64,000 nucleotides of DNA from Saturnia japonica (lineage: Eukaryota; Arthropoda; Insecta; Lepidoptera; Saturniidae): positions 14,592,501 to 14,656,500 of the forward strand of contig CM065321.1 in NCBI GenBank assembly GCA_033032175.1, given 5' to 3'. Below, piece by piece: positions 48,501 through 60,500 of the stretch; positions within the stretch are counted from its first letter, which is position 1, and each line of letters begins with the position of its first letter. The notes beneath the pieces were generated by a model, which did not search any database, was not told the DNA's origin, and was given only the letters and a program-made list of their open reading frames with translations. Made by a program: the position numbers and the translations under genes.

Positions 48501-51500
48501 AAGGATTAGTTACATAAAAATATTTCACGTTAATTTGACAGGTATTTAATAAGGTATAAAATTATTCGTCAATTTAGTACATAAAATACTGGAAAAAATA
48601 TTTGATAGCCACGAGACTTATGTATTGTAGGTAAAATTTATAATCAGTACTTTGCATATATAATTAATTCGGATATCATGAGTTATGTGATGCAGAAACT
48701 ATTTTAAAATCTAGGGAATTATTTAAATAGTGTTTTCTTTCCAGATTGATTTGAAGCATATAAACCAAAAGAAGGGTGATATGGTAGAAGTCGGTATAGA
48801 CTTAAGGGAATACTATCCATCGGTCGAATGGGATATACTTGGAGTACCGGCAGAGAGGCACGAGCGTTATTATCCATGTTGTCAGGAACCTTACCCGGGT
48901 AAAATATTATTTTTACTGACATACGCACTAACTAAAAGATGTTTATCTGCATTAATTTTTTTATCAAAAATACATTCTCATCTGCAATGTACAAGATGAA
49001 AGCTTTGCAAGATTTATCTATGGATGCACCATTTCTAGATAGTCTAGACATTTTTGCACTGAAATAGTGGTTTTTCACTTTTCTGTCTAATCCTCGATCT
49101 AAAGACTTTAGTAATATTTATTAACATATTAGGCATTCCTCCTTAATCCTTAGGAGTACCAACCCATTTGAGACAGACTTCAAATGTCTATTATATATTC
49201 CGTTACATGAAAACTATAACACTAGTAGCCTATATAAATTGTAATTAATACTGGGTATATTATATTCGTTGTGTATTTATAAAATCACAAATCAGGAGAT
49301 ACGTTACAAGTTGGGTTTTATTTTATATTTTACTAGCTGTGCCCGTGGCTTCGCTCACGTGGACTACAGAATGCCCGCGCGAATCTTGCTCCCTCGCTCC
49401 CGGGTTCTTTTGAACACAAAAATGCTTATTTTGGGTGTACCTTTTTAGATAGATATATATCTATCTATCTATGTATATACTCTCCTGGACTTTTTTGTAG
49501 GTCTTTTTATTGCCAATGATTATGTAGTACATTAATTTGCTATATCTGTTATAGTTTACTTAGCATAAGCCATTTAAGCACCTGAATTGATTCACAATGA
49601 CCAGTTTTTTTTTTTTCTAAAATAAATGTTGCCTAAGTTACTCCCTATATCATCAGCTTTCTATCAGTGAAAGTCCCGTCAAAATCGGTCTAACCGTTTC
49701 GGAGATTACCCGGAATAAACAGACAGACAGACAGACAAAAATTTTAAAAATGGGCTTTATGTTATTGGTATCGTATATACTTTCATATGCATTTAGTAAA
49801 AAGCTGCTATTTTGACATTACAAACAGACACTTCAATTTTATTAATTGTATAGATTTGGAATTTGTATTTAATTTTATCTAAATAGAACTTATCGAATTT
49901 TTATCACAGTCTAGATAATACCCGCGACTTCGTCTGAGGTGTTTATTATATTAATGTATAGTGCTTATAAAAATCGTAGTTACTTAAAACTTTAATAACT
50001 TTTGATAAAATATTATATTAATAATACATTTATATAATAAATATTATAACCCACCGAGTTTCATATCTGTTTTACGGATTCATTGTACCTATATCAACAC
50101 TTATATTATAAAAAAAAAAAAAATTGAGGAAGTATTTTTGGAACTACTGATCCGATTTAGAAAATTATTTCAACATTACAAAACTACATTATACTTGAGT
50201 ACCTACAATAGGCTATATGTTATAGTTATTATGTTTTATATTGCAATAAACGCGTACGAAAGCGCGGACATCTGCTAACAATAAAGATTAAGAATTACAG
50301 ACAGCGTAATTTTTTATATTCGTGAAGTAATTATAACGATATCACACTGTTCGCGCTACTATCTGTTTGCTTAGCCAACTGTTCTAGTAATGCAATTGTC
50401 CTCAATCGACGCATATAACTTACCATTAGAGCAAACGACAACCTTTTGGCTGCCTAGTGATAGATGATTACTTTCACTATATGTAGTATATTGCTTCATA
50501 TTTCGCAAACATAATCATACCCTGCAGGGAAAGGCAACTCTTCAAAACTTGTTAACCTACATTTAACAACTCCTGTAAACATATTACCCAATCAAACTTT
50601 GCAACAAGTAATTTGTTTAGTTGTTAGTAAACTTTGATTAGGTTTCTATACTGGCTTGATTTAAAATCCACTTTTATCTTTTAAGACATTTATTTTACCT
50701 TCTGGTGTTATATTTTTTATACTTATAAAATTTTACCTACTTAAATTTGATCACCGTAATATCTATCACCTTTATTTTTGGAATAAAATAAAATCGTTAT
50801 TATTATTATAGTTTTTGACAGTGATGATTTACTAAAGATTCAATAACAATCCTGCTTTACATTTTACTGGTAAATAATCCTCCATGGAAACATCTCGATG
50901 TGGATAAAAAGCATAATATATTTTATGTTAATATAAATATTAGTCAATGAATTTCCACGGGTTAAAATAATATCTTGTAAGAAAAAACATATGTTTAATT
51001 ACCGTACCAACGCGCGACGTAATGGCGAATTTAAAAATCTGGATTAAACTGTGTAGGTACTACGAGAACATTCCTGAAGAGTTACGATTTTCTGACGATA
51101 TTTCCTCGGCATTCGTGAAATCAATTTGCTAGCAATTGTTATAAAAAATATGTTAGTTCTAGTTACCGTTTAGCTGAGCTGTCAGATTGACACAAAATTG
51201 AGCACTAAAATTGTATAATTTGCTTGTATACCAAATTGCCTTGAATACAAAAATAAGAGAGAATACTATTTAAAGTAAACTTTGTCAGAATCAAAACATT
51301 GCTTTTACACTTCATGCCACCCTCAGTAAGATAGCTAAAAGAAAAGATCCTATTGAGTCGTCACGTCATAATGACAACACGATTAATTTTCGATTCATTG
51401 ATTTTATTATTTTGGTCTACTGCAGTTTTATGTACCATAGAAAGTATCGCTGCACGTAGTTAGACAAAATATATTATAAGGAAATTCACAAAAATCGTTG

Positions 51501-54500
51501 TATACAGGAAGTTATTTAGGGTTTTGTCGTGTAAAATGTTTTTATAAAGTTTATCAGTTTAATCAATGTTTTTGGGCTATGTCGATATTTGCACGACCTG
51601 AGGACACTTCATGCAAAGTTTCTTATGATTAACAACACAGTTTTAACAAACGATAGTTCACTATAACATATTCGCCCATTCTGACATCTAGTTATATTCT
51701 GTCAAAAATACAAATACCTACATATTAACTAGAAAAGAAAACTTCGTCCATACATGGCGTTTGATAAACGAGCGTGTTTTAACATTTGGATAGACACATT
51801 TCGAGTTCATAATGACTCCCATTTAACTTTGTATAACGGTCCACGAGAGGATTTGTTGTCTGTTTGTTTTTGTACAGTTGTCATATGTATTTTTTTAATT
51901 GTAGCACGGCATTGTGCCTAATGGTGTAAAAGGGACAGTCAAAAAACAACAGCGACCGCCGATAAATCTGTAGCTGATCTTGAAATACGATAAATCAAAA
52001 GAGAAACACTGTGATGGATTGCGGTCGAGTGAAAATAGCTCCATATTTTCACGTCTGATCCCAGAACGCGAGAACCCTAAAAGTCATCACTCGCTATCAA
52101 CCCAGCATCCGACCACCACCAACCACCTCCTCGCTCGACGACCACTCGTCGTCGTAAGCGTATCAATGAATTGACGAACAGATTGTACTTGTTGTCGTGA
52201 CACCCCAACTACACATCGTCATTGACCTACTCGTGGCCTACCAACTTTGACAACGAGTCGATATGGTGATGTTACAGAGTTGATGACTATTGAATACATA
52301 TAGGAATTCCATACAAAGAAATCTTAACCATACGAGGCGAGGCGATGCTGGCCAGGTGCTGGATTGATAGGTAAGTGAAGATTTTAAGCGTGCTGCTACT
52401 ATTGCGTTATACTATTACTACAGTGTAGGGTGGTCACGTCTTATTCCGACACAGTTATCGTGTTCTAACACCCAGCGAATTAATTAAAGTAATTAGGATA
52501 CAATAGAAATTATAATTATTTTATTGTAAAAACCTTATTTACGTTATATATTTGATATATTATATAATCATTCTATTATTTTAAAATTTGATTATTCTAA
52601 TTAAACAGTTTTAAATCAATGTTTTCGACTAAAAATGATTTAAAAATCTTTCTCATAGCTTTGCTAATAAAAATGTATGAAGTGCCATCTATAAATAATT
52701 TATTTTTAACATGATATTATGTGCGAAATTTATCCATGGATTAGCTAGTATTTGTAGTACAAAACCGAAGCACATTCTTTAACACTTAGTAGTAGCTGAT
52801 ACCTAAACAACTCAACCGCTGTACAATTTGCGTAATGACGATAAAATTGTAATATTAAACGCTTATTACGAGATAATTTCGCTCGTAATTGTGCCGCGTT
52901 CTCTGAAGTACATGAAGTGGGACTTAAATTATTAAAAGTCTCGTTTCTTAATTCTAATATATAATACGATATACTGCTCGCAATTTTTGTAACGATTTTA
53001 TTTTAGCCATCTGTTACATTTATATAACTATTTTATCAATATTAAAGAACTAGGTAATGATACTGTATTATCCTAATTAATATCGTATAACCAACACTTC
53101 ACCACGTATACGACCGCTCCGTCGTACGGTCGACTTGGTAATCCCCTCCATATGCGCTCGTCTCTGTTACATAGGCGCTTGAGACTAAGTCAATACATTA
53201 CCTCGTAAATTCAATACACTACAGATACGAAGGTGATGCTTCATCTATATATTAAACGTGAAGCAAAAGCTTTCTACCCCTTTTTAAGCGTATTACGCGC
53301 AAAGAAGACTGTGATATTTGGCATTGTTAAAGTTTATGTGGAGGAGTGCAGAAAGCTAAAATGTATCTATAATATCTGTTACTAATATATTAAATTAAAT
53401 AAATTAATACTGCGAATCCTAAAACGACCAGTGCCATTGAACTTAGACCCCCCAAAATATTGACATTGTCACTCAATGAAAAGTGACAGCAAGTGATGTA
53501 GATAATACTCATTGTTTAGCTTCATGAATACTGCAAATATCAAACAGAAAATAGTCTATGATCAAAAAGTCGTTGGTTGAATTTCGACCTTAGGGTGATC
53601 GCTAGTAATATTAAAATTATAAGAATAATTTCCAAGAACAAAATTGTTTTGTAGGTACGTATTTTATTTACGCATGTAAGAAAGTACAGGTACTTTGTTA
53701 ATTTTAATTAAAACCATCCTAATTTTACAGTAGATTGTATTTATTTAAGGCAAGCTGCCACAAGGATTACGGACCGCATTCTGATTCTATACTGAATTAT
53801 CGAGCCGTGCTGTCGAACAATTTGGCACCATACATAAAGCATATACATACTCACATCTATGATATTGTGTGCTATATATTTAGAACTATTATTTACCAAT
53901 TACACAGTAATAATAATTATTACAGGCAAATAATAATAATAATGATAGAAAAAACTCTGACTCATTGAGTTACATAATCATGTAGATTTTGCATAAGAAC
54001 ACTTCAAATAGTCTTCAAATTAGGAAATACTTACCTTACAAATAAAATACAAAACATACAATCTCTTTATTGTAACTAACATGACAGCAAAAAAGGCGTA
54101 ACTTTAATCATATGGCATTCTAAAACGTATAAATTTCCTAAATACATTACGAATAGCACATATACACACAATATAAGACAAAATCATTTATAAATCATAT
54201 AACTACCAAATATCAAGTGTGTATAACAAGACGTATAATAAGATATTGTAAATAACCTACCATAAAACATGAAATAAAGGACATTAAATTGTCATACGTA
54301 ACAAATGCAAGGATGACAACTTAAGACTCACAACTTATAAACATAAAATTTCTTATATAATTCGCAGTGAGGCTTTAACTAGTCATCTATCCTCAACATA
54401 CTTTTTTGGCTTAACAAAACAAAAATATCTATGAAGAATTTTATCCTGCTGCCAACAACATGATTAAGTTAGCTGTCAATGATAACAATGCAAATTAATT

Positions 54501-57500
54501 AATTTAAAATATATATACTCAATATGCGAAGATCATATGGTTTTTTATCTAAGATTTAAACTCGAATCTTTAACCGACTAATGTATGACTTTGCTATGAT
54601 TGCTGTTTCGACAAAAACAGAGGTATGCATCAGTCCGTAAGGAAAAACGGTCGGAGCGGCGGCTGCCTCAATCTTACCCCCGATGCAAAAAGAGGGGTGT
54701 TATAATGTTAACGTGTGTATATATTTATCTGTGTCTCTCTGTCGCATCATAGTCCACAAACGGCTGAACAGTTTTTTTTTTGTAGGTGACTTGATCGAGA
54801 ATGTTCTTAGCTATGATTCAGAAAAATTTGTTCAGCCGTTTGAAGATTATCATTTATTTTATAATTGATAAATAGATATGGGCATTTACTACAGGTACGG
54901 TTGAGTCAAGATTTGGTATTTATTCTGCTACTTGACGAGATGCTGCAGCATTATCTGGAACATGTAGGATACCTAACTCCTCACCAACTTACAGCAGGGA
55001 TATCGTGTTTGGAATCATTGGATTAGTCTCAATGAATAGGTTCTTCAATTTTCAATTTACCTTTTAATCAAAAAACCTTTCGAAAACCTCCATTGGATAA
55101 CTGACCGAGCACTAAACAGCAACCAGAATAAGTTTAGCAGAATTAACGGTAAGCCGTGCATTCTAACGTCTACGCGAACGCGCAAAAACTCTAAATTGGT
55201 TTACCCAAAAGTGCATAGGCGGTTCGTTCTGCCCACATATAATGATAATTTATTTTGCCTCAATAAAAATGTCTGTAAAGTTAATTCACATTACTACAAA
55301 CCATTGATGTCTATCTTCCTCATGTCGTAATTCTGGTATACGATGCACGCGAAGCATAAAATTTACCTTCTACTAAATGCGCCAAAAGAATAAACGTGAC
55401 TTCAAAAGATGAAATAAATTGTTAACCCTCAAACAATTCGGAAGCTGACAACTTTTGGAAAATTATTCTAAACACCTTAAAAGTTCAATTTTTTTTTTTT
55501 CAATAAAAAATATACCACAACTCGCGGCATTATAATCTCGTGACGTCATCATTCATTCCATATGTCATTTTGTATGATAATAGTTACAAATTTGACTACC
55601 CACGCAATAGTCTAATGTTCATATTTCCTGAATGGTGACGTCACATTTTGTAATCGCCGTATCAAATCACGTGACTCACAGACAAAAAATATTAATTGGC
55701 CAAATGAAAAAATAAATACATAAACAATTACTTTTTTCAGATTTGTATAGTTTTAGGCTTTTTATCTATAGACCAATATTACTCAATAATTAACTTTAAC
55801 TTTTAAACATACAGTCAACTCGCGGGTTAGTTTAAATGCAATGTAGTTTATTAGGCCACTCAATGGCAAAATCGATATTAATTAACATTCCTCGATTGAA
55901 ACACGTTCGGTGTTCCAAACACCAATAACCACAGGCGTTTATCACTAGAGCAAGTCGAACTAAGTGGCGATTTGTATCGCCGATAGCACTCACACAAATT
56001 GCTAACAACTGTTAGGTGTAATGCGGTTGGACGGAACCGACACGCACTTTGTACCAATTTATGCATAATGTTTCGTTGGACTTCGATTACATTATCATTA
56101 TTTTAACATTTCAGTACTCAAGGTTTTGTATATTTCAATTTAGGTGATTTTTTGTGGGTTTTTGTTATTATATATGGACGCTTGTAACATCATTGGTATC
56201 ACTAGAGCGTTGCCACTCTCTCTACAACTTTGCTCACCGCAGAAATACAACACGTAGTTTTTTCCCCACGATCTCTTGTGGGGTAGAGGTATTTCACCAC
56301 TCGGACTGTCCCAAGTAAAGAGAAATCTAAAGAGGAATTTCTCTGTACCCTACCTACATCCATTGACGACAGTCTTCACTGTAAACCCGTGTTACAAGCC
56401 TCGGCTTCTCGATATATACTGGCTGATTCCAAAACATGATAAACAAATTCATTAGCATATCTATGATGTTCGCGATCCGGTCGAGTACAGATCTCTTTCA
56501 CCACGCTTGATAACCTGCTTGCCACTGCGGCAGGTGTTGTACTTTGTGTATGGTAGTCGCTATCAAGTCGAGCACAATGTCATATCCTACAGCTCAGTGC
56601 ATAATTTATTTTTATTATTTTGAAACTGCATAGATGAAATTAAAAAAAAAAAAAAAAAACAAACAACCGGTTAAGCTACAAAGCGTACCAAAGAAATAGA
56701 TATACATACATACGCTTGAAAACATAACCCTCCTTTTACGTGGGCGGATGAAAATTTAATAACATTTTTAAATAAGTACGTACTTAGTCTTCTTCTTTCT
56801 CCAGGCTATTTGTCCTAATTTATTTGGGATGAACCCTCCTAGTACTTCTATGCCACACCGTACGGTTGTGGTTGTCTCTTTTGTTATTTTGCTCGCTATC
56901 ATGTATTTTTTTTATTATTCTTAGTCAGGTTATTGATGATCTTCCGCAACTTCTTTTTCCACCTTCTATATTCATCACTCTTTTAATCATATGCCCATCA
57001 TCTCGCCTCATCCGTACTAGCGCAAGCGATATTCACAACTTATTCAGTAAGTTTCACGAATATATTTGTTGCTTATTTTAACTATCATATTTTCGATCTT
57101 ATCATATTATCATATTTTATTTATAAAAGATTGAATGTTGAATTTGAAATGTTTATATATTAACCCGGTTTTACATTACAAGCCATAACTTACGTTTCAC
57201 GACTACAGTACAAGCGAATTTTGTAAGCGCAGCGTTGTCGAAGAAAATACCATTCTTTCTAGTAATCCAGCGGAAATTTTGAGAATAGTCAAGAAAATTG
57301 TTTACCAAGAATGAAATGAAATCCTTTGTGTACTTTATTTCGCAAATTACAAAAGTTCCATTTTATTTTTATCTGCGAAATATTTTCTTAAAACAGAAGA
57401 ATTTCTTTTCCTTGTTTATTCTTCTTGTATGGAATGTACTTTGGCAGTAATACAGTAAAATTGTTAAGCTATGCAAGTATTTACTTCAAATCTGATAATG

Positions 57501-60500
57501 TATCTCTTGTTCATATTTGGCACTAGAAACAGTATGAAAATATTAAGTAAAAATTAATTGGGGTAGAAAGATCTCATAGATTTAAATAACTATAGATCTG
57601 TCTATAATATACTTTCTTTTTTTTTTTTATTTGAACAAATGTGGAATTTCGAAACCATATTATGAGATACAGGGAAACTCTTAAAAAAATAATAGTATAA
57701 TTATTTTGGTCAAGTGTGAGTTATCCACAAAAAAAAATGAAATTGACAGAAATAACAGCAAAAGTTGATCAAATTTAATAAAATATTTTAACCTAAAAAA
57801 AGTAATGCTTTAAATAACGTTCAATATGACCTCCATCTTGCTTTATGAGAGAGAATGAATGTCAAATGCTCTGTATAGTTTAATTAAATAAATAATAAAC
57901 ATTTTTTTATATACTGAGGCTTACAATCTTTTAACAAACATGCATAAATATTTAAAAACTTATTTAGACTTATTTTTGTGGCAACACGTTTTCTATATTA
58001 ATGACTTTTAATTGAAAATCACGAGTATACAAAGTTACAATAAATACAACTATTGAAGTTAAGTGTATCTAAAGTTGTAATCGAGTGTTCTGAAGAAAAG
58101 TTCAACCTAATTCACTCTTCTCCCTTTCATATCAGATCCACAGCTGCTTTACGGTAACTTCCATCTCGGCACGAACAAAAATATTTGCTATGTCTTATCT
58201 CTGTCGTAATGTGAAACTGTCTTCTGTCCAATGTATTCGCACATTTATAAAACATAGATTCTTCAAACTTAACATGAAGAGATATTTGAGCAGACCAGCA
58301 TCACAGCGATGACTGTAGACGATTGTAGATCCCACGGTCGTCGCAGATGTTAGTTGCCATGAATAATTATTAAAAACTGATGTGTCATATACATTTGTTT
58401 CAGATATTTTCTTCAATATCACTTTAAGAAGGAAAACTCTATTCTACACCGTTAACTTGATAGTTCCATGCGTAGGCATATCTTACCTCTCAGTGTTAGT
58501 TTTTTACCTACCAGCGGACTCTGGAGAAAAAATCGCCTTGAGTATATCTATTCTATTGTCCCAGACTATGTTCTTTCTACTCATTTCCGAAATCATACCA
58601 TCGACATCACTAGCGTTACCTTTGTTGGGAAAATATTTACTGTTCACGATGCTTTTGGTTGGCTTGTCAGTTGTAATAACAATAATAATATTAAATGTCC
58701 ATTATCGGAAACCAAGCACGCATAAAATGGCTCCCTGGGTGAGGACGTTTTTCATAACGAAGCTACCGAAATTGTTACTTATGCGGGTGCCAAAAGATTT
58801 GCTGAGAGATTTAGCGGCACAAAAGATAGCGGGGAGAAGTATGAAGAAGAATAAGTTTAAAGATGCTTTGGCGGCAGCGGAACAGACGCATTCTAACGCA
58901 TCAAGTCCGGATTCGCTCAGACATCATTTACCGGGCGGTTGCAACGGGCTTCACTCCACTACAGCTACTAATAGGTAAGCTAATTATTCTGTGATAAAAA
59001 CTGTATTTTCTATATAATATTCTTGATTTTAAATTTTCAAAAATGTAAATGCGTTGTGTTTTGTTTACCACGTGTGTTATTACCCTTACATGTTCCAGTT
59101 AAACTTCAAATATATTATTAAAGTTTTTGTTTGTCTCTCGTTGTCGTCACCCGTACAGAGTTTTCACTTATTTTATAAGTTCATGTAGAATATTATTTTA
59201 AATTGGTAACCAATTAGCAATTGTATCTATGTAACGAAAGTTGGAAAATGTTACGAATAAATAAAAAAAGGGTTATAAGAAAGACACAATTGGCTAATTG
59301 ATACGGCAAATTCTTTTTGAACCAAGAATGCATAATGGTTAGTATTTATAAGTAAACTAAATTTTTGTTCACAGCATTTGAGAAATTTCTACTGTACTAT
59401 ATTATATCACGAGCAAATTAATGAAATTTAAATAAAAATTATTATTATTAAGATAGTATATCTAATAATTTTCTAACTAAACCTTCTAATGACTTTCACA
59501 AAATTTATTGTGTAAATTATTTAAAAAAGAAAAGTATTTACAACAATATATATATATATATATACACAAATTTACACTAATTGAGAACCGTTTCAAAATT
59601 AATTCGTACAGATTCAGTGGTCTAGTCGGTGCTCTGGGCGGTCTTGGCGCTGGCTATAACGGTCTTCCGTCAGTGATGTCGGGTCTAGACGATTCTCTTA
59701 GTGATGTTGCTCCACGAAAGAAGTACCCATTTGAACTTGAGAAGGCAATTCATAATGTCATGTTCATACAACATCACATGCAGCGACAAGATGAGTTTAA
59801 TGCGGTTCGTTAACGGAATAAACTGATATTAATTTTTCGATTTTAATGCTCTCTTTTCTCTCTCTCTCGTATCTCTAATGGTATATCATCACAAATGAAG
59901 ATGCTATCACGTTAAGTATAGAAAGTAGACCCAAATTGTAGCAATGATTGCAACACTTTGGATTATGGCACAATTGGTAGCTTGTATAAACTCCTCGTCA
60001 ATTTACGTGAGTTCGAATCCCTACAATGAACATGAGCTTTCAGTTAAGGAAAACATTGTGATGAAATCATAGCATGGTGGTAGAGCTTTTTGTAATGCCC
60101 GCCTGGCTATCTACCACCCTCAAGTTGGAAATCTGTCGCCAAACACCAATGGATATGCTCCGGCAACTGGCGTGTCGCACTTAAGATCAGGTGAGATTAT
60201 GGCCACACGCAAAATTTATAACGATAAAAATGGTAGCTAACTAGGCGTGTACTAGAATATACGAAACAATGCAAATTCATCTTTTCGATATTTATTTCTT
60301 AAAAAGATTTATTTCTTAAAATGAATGCAAGCTCCCTGTTTTGAAATGAAGGGATTTTGGCATTGTACATTTTATCGACCAAGACATAAACCTTTTCATT
60401 CCAACTTTTTGCATTGTAATCTTGAGCTTAGATTTTTAACAAGGAACTTCTTAAAATATCAAATTTTGGTCCATTCAAGTGGTTATAATTTAATAATTTG

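Larger units (their letters stand above)
48899..58403 (+). other. Intron 5 (9.5 kb)
   Basis: Contains a Helitron H2 end (49331-49760) and a smaller relative (49917-49960), a GC-rich patch (51980-52180), Helitron H1 copy f (53245-53605), repeat R7 (55428-55735), repeat R9 (56210-56420) and a possible LINE tail (56780-57060). A patch at 54590-54850 looks repeat-derived (GTGTGTATATATTTATCTGTG followed by a CAAACGGCTGAACAG motif) but has no second copy here. No coding exon was found. Confidence 0.75.

Noticed and set aside
48899..58403. Possible alternative receptor exon in intron 5
   Set aside because: I searched for a second loop C or M1-like segment and saw none; the open frames there have no receptor motifs.
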